A stretch of 64,000 nt of DNA, taken from assembly GCA_907163375.1 (NCBI GenBank), contig CAJQUW010013629.1, positions 124,001 through 188,000 on the forward strand, in the 5' to 3' direction. The stretch comes from Prostheceraeus crozeri (Eukaryota > Platyhelminthes > Polycladida > Euryleptidae). Positions 32,601 to 45,100 of the stretch are shown piece after piece; the stretch's first letter is position 1, and the number at the start of each line of letters is the position of its first letter. The position numbers and the translations under genes are program-made. A model generated the notes under the pieces. That model saw only the letters and a program-made list of their open reading frames with translations. It did not search any database and was not told the DNA's origin.

Positions 32601-34190
32601 GCGAAGCACAATTCAATAAACATAATTTTATGTAACTTATCAAGTAAATTTTGCTAGCCTTTCCCACATGCTTTGCAAAAAGGCCAAGTTATCTCAGACC
32701 TGTTCTGCCGATTAACCGCAACATACACGCATGTATGTCGCACAAAGTGCACCACATTACTGATCGACGGTCAAGGAAAATATTTCAAGAATGCGGGATT
32801 GACTAATAGCCCATTGAAAATTTAATGACATTATTGAGCCTAAAATAATCAGAGCCATTAAAGAATGAACTTAATTAGGCCTACACATTCCATCACGCAT
32901 TTAGCCGGTTAATATTTTAATGCGATCACAGATTATCAGGCCTTTATTTAGTGGCTTGTAACCCGTGATCTATCTATGAGATCTGATTGATTTTCCAACG
33001 ATAGAAGGACATTTTTCGTATTTTCGAATGATCAAAAAATGTGCATAATATTTGATTTTCTTCAACTGATTCATGTAATTTTGCAACTTTTTTCATATAT
33101 TTCTTGCTTTTAGACAATTTTTCGGACTTTAACTTTCAAACATGCAAGGCTGAAGTAGCTGCTGACTTTTCAGACGTGATATTTTCAAAAACTGTGCACT
33201 CTCAATTAATTAGCAAGTAATTTTGAGATTTTGTTATCGACACGTTTTGAATAATATTTCAATAAACACCAATTACAAGAATCTGACAGAATTAACTGTA
33301 CAATGTGAAGAAGAAGCAAGTTGAATAATTTGCTGACGAATAATGCAAAGTCACAAATTGAGTCAAATTAAACCAGATGAATAAACTTCTGCCGTGGTAT
33401 AATCCGATGGTGATGTCTTCAATACGGAGGTAGCATCAGTGCGTTGCACTGTCATTGCTGTCCTTTGAATCAAGAAATATCGAGACCTTGATTCTGCTGT
33501 GTTATACCTGATTTTGCTGGAAACATCAGACACAAACTTTATAACTGACGGTTACCATGCGTCCTTTGTTTCTACACAAACTGATACAAAGAGGTAATGC
33601 GAAGGAATTCTTCTGGCCATCACGGTCCTCGTCTATTGTGGCAGTTTTTCTGGTTTCTCTTGTTGATATTTCTTGCTAACTTGGTGTCATCGTGCTATTG
33701 CATTAACATGTGCATTTTGATATCATGGTTTCCATCATGGTTGTTGCTTCTCATTTCTTGCTTCAAATTGACGTCCTTGAAAATTTCAGTCTGATAAATC
33801 CACTAAATACAACTTTCTAGAATTTCATGAATCAGATGATGACAATGAAGTATTTTTGATCGTAGTAAAGTTCAAGAAATAAAGGGTGGGTTGCTCAACT
33901 CGTTTGTAACTCTACTTTCGACGTAAAATTTGCTCCTGACTGAAAATCATGTTGCTCAACCTGGTCATAGTTTAATACAAGCTTTGCTACCAGCTTTGCG
34001 ATCGGCTTTTTACAATGCAGATTTTACGACCAGCTTTACGACTGACTTTGCTATCGACTTGTTTCTCAACACTGATAGTAACTGCGGTGACGTCACGCGC
34101 TTGCTACCGATCGGAGTTACAACAATGGAATTGACTGCTACTGGAAATTCCAGTAGCAAATCAATTCAATTGTAAGAAACTCGACTGCTC
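29687..34190. other. non-coding stretch, no gene recognised
   Basis: AT-rich with short frames only. Around 31700-31833 a GC-richer segment ends CTTGAG|GTAAGTCTG, which could be the donor of a non-coding first exon, but nothing else supports it. From 33960 to 34060 words like AGCTTTGCTACC and AGCTTTACGACTG recur as an imperfect subterminal repeat upstream of the Harbinger relic. Confidence 0.4.
34128..34167. repeat. Palindrome upstream of the Harbinger relic
   Basis: GCTACTGGAA and TTCCAGTAGC flank a single A, and ATTGA/TCAAT extend the stem outward after short mismatches. It lies about 30 bp before the transposase ATG. Confidence 0.8.
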
Positions 34191-34193
34191 GCA

Positions 34194-34870
34194 TTGACCA
34201 TGGATGTCTTCGATGCTTTGGACGTCTACGACATTGTCTGCGAGCAGCGACGACGAACCCTTCCAAGTCGAGTTAACCCTCAATTGTTTTACAGCGATGA
34301 AGAATCTAGAAACTGTTATAGAATGGCCAAGAGGTTGTTTTTAAAATTTGAGGATCTCATGGCATCGTATATAGAAGAAAGGAAGAAGACTTGGGATCTG
34401 TCGAGACACAGTATTCGGGCTGTTTTATCAGATTTTCACAATGTGTATAAGGGTGCGGTTTGCAAATTAATCCATCAAACAGCAATCACGATTTGTAATC
34501 TTCGAGGTCAAATGATTAGACGGTTTTGAAAATTCAGTTCTAAAATTTGAACTGGATTATAATCTGTCGCCAGGTGTCTTACTAGGTAATAATGGTGATC
34601 CCTACCGAAGATATATATTAACACCACTACTGAATCCTGTCACACGTCAACAGAAGCGGTACAACAAGTCACGCAAAAGAACCGGAATCATTGTTGAAAG
34701 ATTATTTGGTGTTTTAAAGCGCTAATTTCTTTGTTTTCATGTCTGTATTCGATTTTGTCCAGTTAGATGCTGTCTTGTCATAATTGTATCATCTATTCTA
34801 CATAATTACCAACAGAGACGAGCAAAATGACTCTGACAACGAAGACACTGATGTTGAATTAGAATCGACG
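34194..34870 (+). pseudogene. Harbinger (HARBI1-like) transposase with internal deletion
   Basis: The frame 34194-34529 (ATG at 34200 in better context) gives DVYDIVCEQRRRTLPSRVNP, QLFYSDEESRNCYRMAKR and SIRAVLSDFHNVYKGAVCKL, the N-terminal region of HARBI1-like nucleases. From about 34570 another frame gives LLGNNGDPYRRYILTPLLNP, RYNKSRKRTGIIVERLFGV, a TAA, then CLVIIVSSILHN. These are C-terminal blocks, including the last catalytic Glu (VERLFG). The middle with the two catalytic aspartates is gone. The family uses a DDE nuclease with a separate Myb-like partner, not seen here. Clear terminal inverted repeats were not found. Confidence 0.8.
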
Positions 34871-36645
34871 ACTTAGAGTATTTCTGACGTCAGTGATAGC
34901 CTTATTCGACAAAATTTTATTGATAGGCATTTTTAGATGCTTCGATGTATTGTTACTGGTAGCAGCGCATCGTTTCTTTCAATCTAGACATTGAATTGAA
35001 AATATATCATTTTCGATAGAATGCCTTTTTATTCAGCTTTTTTCAGGTTAATGAGAAATACGCAGAAAAGGGCAAATAACACTTTTCGAAAATGTTCGAA
35101 ATCAAGATAAAACGAATCCTGGTAAACGAATCCTTTTAAATCCACTGATATGGTTAATTATGGCAAGAAAGATTTCCATCGATATGAAATCATTTAGATC
35201 CCATCTGTAGTCCACGAGCTAGGTCACTGAGGAAAGGTATATGTTTATAACCTGAAGGGCCACCACTCACAGAATTCACAAATTTTGAAAAATGAGTGCG
35301 ATAGAGTCAAATATCGTTCATTATCTAGCACAATTGGTGGCAAAATTCAAGGGAGAAATGTCTCAAATTTAGTGATTAAAATAAACTGAGTGTCCGGATA
35401 ATTTCTGATCGGTGTAATTGGAATAACATATCTGGTCAGTATAAAAAATAGCGCGAAAATTCGATGAAGCAGTCCGGAAATCATCCGGAAAAATATTTCC
35501 GGAAGCTGGAAATCTGGCCGCCACCCTGTATATATAAATATACATTCATCGAAAGTTCATTCTGCAAGTAAAGCGTATGAAACTTAACCTTTAAATTTCG
35601 GATGTAGTGGCACACTTCTTCGACATGGACCAAGATGAAACAAAAGTCATGTTGCTGGATGATTGCGCCACGTTTTGGACTCCTTTTCCGCAGTCATGCA
35701 AATTTCGTAGTAAAATCATGGATCAGTACTGCCTATTGGTTAGAGCATTGACTTAACGATTAATAAATTTATAAACTAGTATTTAAATATATCGGCAAGG
35801 CGATCGGGAAGATAAGATGTAGGAGTCTATTTGGAGTCTATTTGGAATATTCATCCTTAGCTCATCCTTTAGGACAAATTTCCCTTACTTAAACATTAAG
35901 AAGCATCGGATGAGCATGTAGCATGCACTTTTGTAGGAATAATATGATTTATGAGGCATAATATTCATATTCTATATTGTCAAGTTTTGGATGACATACA
36001 GAAAGATAAGTTCTATGTATTTAACATTTGTAAAATGTCTTTTAATTGTTTGGTCTTTTCTATGTACCCCAATTCATGTTTATTTTGAATCTCCAAAGTC
36101 ATCGGTTCTGCCATCACACATTCATCTGTTAGGTGAAGTTCCTATGCATAGTAGTGAATAATGAATCTAATACTGATCAGTAACATTCATTGTTACTAAT
36201 TTTATCCAAATAGTTAAATTTAGTTGAAATAGCCTTGTAGCCTTGCGATGATCTTAGTAGCATTTACGTTTTCGCATGCTTTTCCGATCTCAAGATATTT
36301 ACGTGATGCCAACGTTTTTTACTTAGCTTTTAAGATATGAAGCGGATGAAATATCTGCACGTCGAATCAAGTTGCAATACAGCAAACAAGCAGCTGGAGA
36401 GTCCCTATTCTAGTTTTGCCTGTTTTTTCCACAAGTGATATGACAGTTAAGATAATTTAGTTGTAGGAATGCCTATTTCAGCCCCTCGACAATTTGAGAA
36501 ATGAAATACTCGCTTCAGGTCCGTGTTTGCAACTTCGTATAGCTCTAAAGAATTGGACTCGACTTACGTCCATATACAGGGTCAGTTGAACTTATTTCAG
36601 TTTGCAATTTTCCACGTTGTAAACAAAAAGATAGCTCTCCCTCAA
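34871..36645. other. non-coding stretch, no gene recognised
   Basis: At 35505-35526 GAAATCTGGCCGCCACCCTG resembles a transposon terminus. A related string (GAAATCTGACCGACATCCTG) stands at 41941-41960. Their partner ends were not found. Confidence 0.4.
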
Positions 36646-36649
36646 TTTA

Positions 36650-37711
36650 GACGATTTATTTATTTTTTTAAAAAATAAAGTTCCCCGACGCGTTTCGTCA
36701 CGGTGGACAGTATCAAGGGGGTAAGTAAATGAACAGGCAGTTGGCTTAAATATAAAAATGATTAGGCAGTGACGACTCGTTAGATCAATTCATGTTTGCG
36801 GTTGATTTGTGGCTTGTTCAACGCTATGAAGCGTGCTTCGGCCATTTTAGTTTGCATCGAATTCTTTTGTTTATTTAGGACAGAAAGCTGAAAATTATCG
36901 ATGTTCATCATTCTATCGACATGGTCAGTCAAACCATGTTCAGATAGTGCACTTTTACGATCTTGACAGTTCAAACTACGTCTGTGTTCATCATGCCGTA
37001 ACTTTAAAGGTCGGCAAGTTTGACCAATGTAATTTTTATGACAAATTTTACATTCAAAATTATACACAATGTTTTTATCGTTACACATATATTTAGGTCC
37101 AATATCCCTGCACAGTTTACAATTACATTTGTTATTGTTTTCAATAGTATTTATGCTATTAACTAAAGTTTGACCGGGTTTGCAGGTAACACGAACAGGA
37201 AGTTCATACTTACTGACCAGTTTATTAATTTTTCTTAAGTAGCTATCACTAATGAAATCAACACAAAGGTTAATTTGATTTTCATTACTTTTAGTATTGG
37301 ATTTTGATTTTGGTGTAATTGAGTTAGGCTTAAATCCATTTTCATACAGACGTTTTTTCATTACATTAACTGACTCTAAGGAAGTATCCGAACAAAGATC
37401 TTGCACATATTTAATACTACTGAGTACAAAATTATTTTTATGTGATTTGGCAACCAACTATCTTTACGCATCGTAATTCCAGAATGACAGGATTTACTAT
37501 ACCATTTATACCGCAACCTTTGACTTACGGAAATACTTATATCCAAAAAATTCAAGTAACCGTTTTCAGGAATTTCAATTGTGAAATTGATGTTATTGTT
37601 TGCTGAATTAAAGAGATGTAATATATCCTGAAAAAACGTTTCACTTTTTGGATATGGTCCCAAGATTATATCATCGATATACCGCTTGTAAATTCCTGAT
37701 TTCCGCAGCAT
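36650..37711 (-). mobile_element. 5'-truncated Penelope-like element: RT end plus GIY-YIG (PLE-E)
   Basis: The frame 37711-37376 begins at RT motif C (YKRYIDDIILG) and continues with YLNFLDISI. The overlapping frame 37457-36780 carries the connector, a Cys cluster (CNCKLCRDIG), NIVYNFECKICHKNYIGQTC with RHDEHRRSLN (GIY-YIG core), and RFIALNKPQINRKHEL at the end. Everything upstream of motif C is missing. The copy is broken at about one place. The minus-strand tail near 36720-36680 reads CCCTTGATACTGTCC and then GTGACGAAACGCGTCGGGG, again the PLE tail signature. It belongs to a different PLE subgroup from PLE-B, judged by divergent motifs. Confidence 0.88.
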
Positions 37712-39395
37712 TCCTTATTTCAGTTTGGTTTTATATTCTTGGATATATCGAAATTTTCGATAGACACTCATTGGACTACATTGAGCTTCTCGCATTGACT
37801 TATTGACTTCCATCTCACTTGATATGTAACATATTTGTTGGAGAATGACGTTTAAGGAGACCAACAATTTTAGGAATATTATACACATAATCTTATATAC
37901 AATTCAAGGAAAAGACAGTTTTTGTCGCTAAAAGTACAATTTCAATGAAGTTCCTAATTTAACAATCTGAGTCTTCCTAAGATTGAAATATCGCAGAATC
38001 TCAGCTTATGACGGTCACATCATGACATCGCATGTTTTATTGAAGGTAGTTCTTGTAAATAGTCGCATTAACAGACTTGAAGATGCGAACATGAGGTTAC
38101 ACAATTACGCAGTTGAGATATCAAGAGTGATAAGATTTCTCATCCTCTATTTATCTCATAATCGGAAGACACGTGGGCGACAAATTGTGCTATGCCTTCG
38201 TAAATTTATTGCAAATCGAAATTGAACTGCGCAACAGCATCAAATAGGTAATTAATGTCATGTCCGCAATAGAAGATCCACTTCCGAGTGTCAAACTTAC
38301 ACATATGTCGCACCTGCACATGATTTTCAAATGATGTTCGATAATTACTGGGTATTTTGAAACGAATATAGAATTGAATGGATGGGAATATGCGCCTTTA
38401 TTCCACGCTCACTCTTTAATGTTTCGAGCAACAGGAATCCAGGTATTTCACACGCAGCAGCTGATTGAATGATTCAGGTAAGATCACATTTTGAAGTTGT
38501 GGCAAAATAAGCGGATAATTACTTTCCTCAGTTCAATGTATGATTAATGTAGATCAATGTATGAGAAGTTCTTGAGCGCGAAAAAATCCTATTATTCAAG
38601 CTGAAGCTCAGCTTACAATTAAAATGCACATACATGTGCTTGTACAATTGTATGTGGACGTTATTTTGGAAATTCCATATGATAGTTATCAAACTAAATT
38701 GATTTGTACAAAAATCACTTTACTAAATGAGTTATATATTCCATAGAAATATATTGTTTTTCTAAAGTGGACTAGAATGGACTCAAGGTCGCGGCACATC
38801 CTGGGTAGCTAATTTGGGGCATGAATCACCAATGAAAAGCTTAGATTTGCACATGTGACTGATCATAACCCAATGTGCATCTATAAGTGTATCTAAGTGA
38901 AAATGCGTGAGATTTTTGTGCCACTAATATGCATTGCATGAAGCTTTACTTCCATTCTAGAGGTTTTATTATCATTGATTTAGTGATGCATTCAGATGCA
39001 ATTCAAATTCAGCAATTAAAAAAGAAACGCAGCTTCTTATTGTATGTCAGCAAATATATCATGCAATTACATCATCAGAAAAGATGTGTATTCTGCACGT
39101 TGTGCACGAAGGACGCTAGTAGACCGAGATGAGGGACCCACCGGTTCACTTTGTGTTCCAGTCTGCTTAGCAAAGCCGTTCAACTGTGTGTCTATCCGAG
39201 GTCTGGGGCGTTAATTTCGAAGGAGTTCATCTTTCCATGTAAAGGCTTCTAAGTCAGCCGAGATTCAGGGGCCACAAATGGGTCTCACCCTCCTATATTT
39301 CCCAAATCAGAAATTACAAAGACTTACATCAATGATGCTCAGAAAGCGCTAACGATTTGAGAAAACTGAGTCTATGACACGCACTAACTTTCACA
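37712..39395. other. non-coding stretch, no gene recognised
   Basis: Short frames only (for example 37983-38225 and 38929-39132), without motifs. From about 39120 the sequence becomes GC-richer as it approaches the coiled-coil relic. Confidence 0.4.
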
Positions 39396-39800
39396 AATAG
39401 AGAGACAGGAATGCTCAGAGTTATACAAGGACTAAAAACACTGCAGCAACGAAGATTCCATGCCGGCGAAGTTAACTGCTGCAACGACAGTCGTGACGTT
39501 ACCCGAGGATTTCTTGAGCGCGCCGGGCGAAAGAGGAAGAACACCGATGCGGATGATGTGCGGGAGTTAGAAGCCAAGAAGAAAACAATGGAGGAAGTTG
39601 TTGGAGTCCACTAGTGGAGCTGGCAACGCACAGGCGGGCTGGGAGGACAGAGCAAGAGATGAATTTTGCTCTGCTCTCTGATGAGTAATCAGTGGAGGAC
39701 AACGGCTAGAGATTCAAAGAAACAAATCACCGCACTCGAAAAAGAAATCGAGAAAAAGTGCATGAATCTCTTATCTTCGACTGAAAACCTGTGATGACTT
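39396..39800 (+). pseudogene. relic of a charged, coiled-coil-coding sequence
   Basis: One frame reads GFLERAGRKRKNTDADDVRE, LEAKKKTMEEVVGVH. A second frame shortly after reads NQWRTTARDSKKQITALEKE and IEKKCMNLLSS. Together they look like pieces of one basic plus coiled-coil protein of the kind that follows zinc-finger or Myb-like domains in transposon-associated proteins. A stop and frame changes separate them. No family name can be given. Confidence 0.35.
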
Positions 39801-39964
39801 ATTCAAATTTTTAGCAATATGTAATCTATTGGCAAACATACACATTTTCGCTCCTGAACTGCATGTTTGCCAATTCATGATTATTCCTAACTATTGTTTT
39901 TGATGCGCATTTAATATCCAATAATGTTAGGCTCTACAAGGTCTCAAACGTGCACATTCACAAG

Positions 39965-41819
39965 CAGAGTTGGAAGTGGGTCAACGAAACTTGACCCATG
40001 ACCCACCTGACTCACCGACTTTTCACGTAAACATGACCCATGACCCACCTGACCCACCACATCTTTGACCCACATGCTGCAAGGGTGAATGATGTGCGTG
40101 CAATTTCCTTTTCTGGTATCACATTTAGTTTCATTTTCATTCAGGATTCTATGTCTATCTAGGTAGAGGCCTCGTAGTATCAAAATCATTTTTGAGATTT
40201 GTTATGAAGATTCAAGTCTATCAGATCACTTATCACATGATAAAAGACATGCAACCTCATCAAAATTATCTTTTAATCAAAGTTCATGTACAACAAATGC
40301 CTAACAAAATAAAATGTAAAAAACTAAATAAACTAAATAAATAACTAAAAAAAACTAAACTAAATGAATAAAACTAATAAAATGTAGACTTTTCTGTTTC
40401 TTTTTATAATTTTTGACTATCCTTTTTAGTGCCACCTCCTTAACTCGTACAGAGAGTTTTTGTTAAGTTGAGGGCCCTACAGACTAAATTTCAAATGTTG
40501 CATTTCTTAATCAAATGAAGCTAGAAAATAAGATTGCAGTAGGCCTTAATCATTTTTTCGTACATTTATTGTGTTAGATACTGCATGTGTGAAAATTATC
40601 CAACAAAAAATCGTCAAACTAATATTTTGTTGCTTCTGATGGCAATCGATTCAAGTTTCATTAACTTCCGCTAATGCTAGATTTAAGTAGAAAGTTGCAT
40701 ATTTGATGTAAGAATGATATTCATTGAAAAGCAAATGGAGTAAGCATGCACAACGTGTGAATATTATTATAATAGTATTATAATTCAAGCTTCCATTACA
40801 TATAGATGAACTGATATATGCACGAGTACGTCGTGATAACAACCATTAGTGACATCATGTAAATATTCCTATTTTTATTGATACCAAATCAAAATATCAA
40901 AGCGAAACTTTTTAATGATACGAAGTGACAAAAAATATCTCCTCACAGACCTCTGCCGTAATAAGTCTGTGTGAAAGGGATAAGTCTATATCAATGACCA
41001 TCGCATGTATTATCGTACGTATTTCAGATTATCATGTATCGAATGAGCAATGAGATGCATGGAATATGTATGATGCGAAAGAAGATTGAACGGCTAAATA
41101 ATTTAGAATTGGAGCATGTATATTATCAAGATATTTTGATCAATTGCATATTTCGAAAATATTTAGTCTCTGATCAATCTTTACCGGAGATTTATCATTC
41201 TAATCTCTACCAGAGGATATTTTCTACGAAAGACCAACAAAATCAAACGAAACAAACAAAACGAAGGTCAGCTGGCATTGCAAGAAAAATTTCAAGATGA
41301 ATAGAACCTCTGAATACTTGACTTCTTCAGCAGCTGTACCTCTGAAATCAAGGTCACACATCATTGGGATTCGTCAGATATAGCGACAGAGAATCGAGCA
41401 GACACAATTGTACTCAAACAACTTCTTTCCACCAACCAACATCTCTCAGTAGACAGCAGCAATTGTTTTCGAGCCTTTAATTTCTGTGAATTCCGCCCCC
41501 CTTTCGAAACTGTATGATGCGTGTGAAAGTCAAAAGTGTTGCATATTTTGACTGTATGCATCCATCACCCCTTTCAGTGACACTGACTTAATCATTTTTC
41601 ATGAATGATAAGAATACGAAAAATGAAGTTTACTGTATTTGAGATTGCCAAATCTATCATGGGTCAAACTGGTTGGAAGTGGGTCAGCGAAGTCTGACCC
41701 ACGGCATATGTGACCCACGACCCACCTGACCCACCAACTTTTCGAAAAACCTTACCCACGACCCACGTGATCCACGCGATTTTGTGACCCACTTGACCCA
41801 CGACCCACTTCCAACTCTG
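39965..41819. mobile_element. Non-autonomous hAT-like element (1855 bp)
   Basis: Both termini carry a perfect 18-bp inverted repeat, CAGAGTTGGAAGTGGGTC, and are flanked by an exact 8-bp duplication TTCACAAG (39957-39964 and 41820-41827). An 8-bp duplication and a CAG-starting terminal repeat are hAT hallmarks. Subterminal regions are filled with GACCCAC repeats: about 115 bp on the left and about 150 bp on the right. The right block also contains a second copy of the left terminus (GTTGGAAGTGGGTCAGCGAA at about 41670). The interior has no hAT transposase; the frame 41034-41300 is not recognisable. Confidence 0.85.
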
Positions 41820-41829
41820 TTCACAAGAA

Positions 41830-42770
41830 GACATTTTCTCCGCAAAATAACGATATTTTCCATTTTGTGCACGTTTAACTTTCTAGTTATCCCGGGAATT
41901 TTGTAGAAAGGCCCGGGAATCGCCCAGGAATTCAGTTACCGAAATCTGACCGACATCCTGCTATAATCTCTGAATCAATGCATCAATGACCTGTTGGCGC
42001 TAATTGAAGAAGAAACGGCACATAGCGGTAATACAACAAAGAAGGGTGAGCCGAAATAATTAAACCCAAAGATGGCTGCATGGATTCATCTCCTCAAAGG
42101 TAAGTTTTCATTGTATGCGTCCATTATTGCGAAGAATCTCTTGTGACTAAGATGTCGCAAATAGCTTATGTCTAGAGCTTATGTTAGAACTAAACCTTTA
42201 ATCATACTGAATAGAGGGAAGGGCTTTTAACCATCAAATAATGAATTAAATTTATAATTAATCAATGGTAGCTAATACAAAATAGAATGAAGAAACCTTG
42301 GACTGAGGCATAGAATAAATTTGCGTCCGCGCGAGGACCTGTCGCCATCGTCAACAAGATTCTTCGTTTGATTCGGATATGTTCGGGTTATTTGTTATTT
42401 TTTTATGATATCAGACTTGGAGCAAATAAGCTTTTACTCGGTAAATTACAAGTACAAAGACTTCCACTATTTTCTCAAAAGAATGAATCTCAAAGAAATA
42501 CATCTCAAACACTATTGCAATTATATTTCAAATCAATGTCTGTTCATATCTCGAAAATTCTGTCCATTACTTCATAGGAGATTTCTTCCAAACGAAAGCG
42601 AAAATCTGTCAACAAAATTATTCATGCACAAGTAGGACTCGAAAAGCATGCTTTAATACCAAAATATGATTTTATTTTATCATTTTCATGTTTTGAATTT
42701 TAGCTACCTATTAAATGAATCTTAATGAGCCTTAAAGTCTGTTTAATTAGGTTTATTTAGGTGCGATTCA
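41830..42770. other. non-coding stretch, no gene recognised
   Basis: Contains the transposon-end-like GAAATCTGACCGACATCCTG (41941-41960), preceded by repeated CCCGGGAAT words (41890-41925). No coding motif is visible. Confidence 0.4.
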
Positions 42771-42774
42771 GGTG

Positions 42775-43932
42775 CAGTCAGGGTACTTGCAATGGACTTT
42801 GAAAGGGCCTTCAATCGCCTTCCTCATTCGACCATATTGACAACTGCAATCACTCAAGACCTTCATAAACAAGCAATCAGGTGGTTATAAAGTTATTTAT
42901 CTGAAAGACGACAATGTATCCATCCGTCTTCATCTCTTTCTGCGTGGTCCACTCTACCCAGTGGAGTGCCACAAGGTAGTGTCTTGGGGCCCCTACTTTT
43001 CTGTTTGGCGTCCTCTGCCCTTAAACCTGCTCATCACAATTCAATGTTTGTTGTTTTTACATGATCAAGTATGTTGACGATGTTACGGTCCTACACTTCG
43101 TTCGACGGCAAAAAGATGACCGACTTCAATCAGAAGTTGACATTGGTCGTCTAGCATTGGACTAAATCTGAACAGTTCCAAATGCACGATTACAGATTGT
43201 GTGATAAAACGAACACTATCACTTCATACACCGATGCTAAATCACAACGAAATCTCACATTCCGACGGAGTAAAGTTGCTTGGTGTCTTATTTGCCTCAG
43301 ATTTGCGTTGGAACTGTCACTTCAACTATGCTACTAAGAAGGCCTACCAAAGTTTGTTCATCATCAGAAATCTGAAACGCTCTGGTTGTAACCATTCAAT
43401 TATATGTCATGCATACAATTCCCTAATCCGAATTATTATGCTCTACTCTCATCCTGCTATCTGCCCCTCTCTATCTACACGAGCAATTATACAAAGTAGA
43501 GAGAAGAGTCATACGCATCATACACGGGACTTCGATGTGTTCTCTACAAACAGAAGCCGATCGGTCGGGTGTACTCCCGTTTTCTCAAGATACAAAGGGA
43601 ATGTCCAAAAGGAATGTAGTCATACGCATTCATACACGGGACTTCGATGTGTCTCTACAACAGAAGCCGATCGACGGGTCACTCCCTGTTTCTCAAGATC
43701 CAAAGGGAATGTAGATAACCTCTAAGAGTCTTGTTCCAAAGGAGACAACCCACTCGGCGCAATCCGCTAACTCTTCGCCCGCCGCAGTCGCGCACTCGGA
43801 GATTATCAAAATTGTTCATCAAGTTTTACACGTGGTGTAACAGCTCATTCTATGCATTGCAATCAACTGTTTCTGTGTTACGCTCTTGCCGCAATTCGCA
43901 AGACGAATAAAGTCTCTATTATTATTATTATT
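42775..43932 (+). pseudogene. 5'-truncated LINE reverse transcriptase relic with (ATT)n tail
   Basis: Homology starts at RT motif A (VLAMDFERAFNRLPHSTI), then LPSGVPQGSVLGPLLFCL (motif B region), MIKYVDDVTVLHF (motif C, YVDD), GVKLLGVLFASDLRWNCHFN and YNSLIRIIMLYSHPAICPS. The 3' end encodes QRRQPTRRNPLTLRPPQSRT, a typical CR1/Jockey-like C-terminus, before GAATAAAGTCTC and (ATT)5. Several stops and frame changes occur (for example a TAA after IRWL near 42887). Endonuclease and N-terminal RT are missing. Confidence 0.85.
43508..43711 (+). repeat. 110-bp tandem duplication inside the LINE relic
   Basis: GTCATACGCATCATACACGG (43508) recurs at 43618 as GTCATACGCATTCATACACG. The following about 95 bp (GACTTCGATGTGT, CAGAAGCCGATCG, TTTCTCAAGAT, AAAGGGAATGT) match with small indels. 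Confidence 0.9.
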
Positions 43933-44224
43933 TAGTATATACGAATACATTTCCGGTGCGTACTGTCGGTATTTTATAGTTAAGTTCAATTTCCTCATTT
44001 CAGTAATGGGTTCCGAGAAAATTTCCGACCGTGTCGCCAAGTGTGAGCAAGATTGTGATAAGATATAGATTGAACTCCTTACGAAAGTCATTTGGTAACT
44101 GTTGTAGCAAAATCTCTAACATTTCCTTTTAATATAGCCTGCTGATTGTAATAACCGATATTTTGATTTTTCAGCAACTGGCACCAGTAGGTATACGGCT
44201 GAATTAACTGAACTAATTATCCGG

Positions 44225-44770
44225 ATTACTGCATCTGGATGCTCATCTTGTTGGGCATGCATTTGGCCTTTAGATGCATTCCAGATAGCTTTCTCTGATA
44301 GGTTTCCGGAAGTAATCTGGAGAATCATTTGGGCTGCTTTGGCCTTATAGATGCATTCAGGTATGCAGATATGAAGGTTTCCGGATAGATTCTGGATGAT
44401 ATTATGATGGGCATGCATCTGGCATAAAGATGCATTCAGAATGCATCACTGAAAGGTTTCCGAAAGAAACTGGAATGAATTATTTTGCATGCATCTGGCA
44501 TAAAGATGCATCATAGACTGCATCCGGATGCATTATTTTTTGGGCATGGCATGGATGCATCCTAGAATGCATCGGATGCATTATTCCGGGCATGCATGGA
44601 TGATCCAAGATGGGGCATGCATCTGGCATAAAGATGCATCCTAGAATGCATCCGGATGCATTATTTTGGGCATGCATGGATGCATCCAAGAATGGATCTT
44701 CGGATGCATCCCCCTCCAATGCATGCCCAAAATACTGCATCCCGCTCAATGCATCTGAGATGCAATTCGT
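44225..44770. repeat. Minisatellite of TGCAT-rich units
   Basis: Degenerate units built from GGGCATGCATCTGGCATAAA, GATGCATCCTAGAATGCATC and CGGATGCATTATTTTGGG recur about five to six times, getting more regular towards 44700. The last piece (CCAATGCATGCCCAAAATA) is inverted relative to the rest, so the array can fold back. The open frames across it (44480-44986) only reflect the repeat. Confidence 0.85.
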
Positions 44771-44939
44771 CTTGCTACGGGAATCTCGTCCACCAACTCG
44801 AACTCGATAGCTGTGTTCATACTTCGATGCAACAATCGGTATTTGAGCAATGATAAAACCAGTATTACCGTCATAACAGGTTATCAAATGAAAACACGAA
44901 AAATTATCTACGACATATTGTTTCATTGACAACAAAGGC

Positions 44940-45100
44940 CTGTCGCAATACATTGAATATCCAAAGAGAACTACAATTAAAGTCAATAGCAGACACCAAC
45001 AGCCTTAATTCCGCGATTGCACTCGCCCGACCTTGGAATCGAACCGAAGTGCGCGGTGAAGACGAGCTCCCACCTTCTTCACTAGGACAGACTGACGGTG
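44940..45100 (-). mobile_element. tRNA-derived SINE, copy 1
   Basis: On minus: GTCCTAGTGAAGAAGG at the A-box position (45090-45075), GGTTCGATTCC as B box (45045-45035), then CAAGGTCGGGCGAGTGCAAT and a tail AAGGCTGTTGGTGTC. The A-to-B distance suits an RNA polymerase III promoter. The second copy at 55 kb shares head and tail. The body ends without an obvious poly-A. Confidence 0.7.

Noticed and set aside
33880-35526. AGGGTGGGTTGC and CCACCCTG as terminal repeats of the Harbinger relic
   Set aside because: Match is only about 7-8 bp and no TAA/TTA duplication fits.
44225-44770. CRISPR-like array
   Set aside because: Units are adjacent and degenerate without unique spacers, and the genome is eukaryotic.
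44480-44986. 168-residue frame on minus in the TGCAT array
   Set aside because: Repeat-driven (MHPDA/MHAQ patterns), no protein family.
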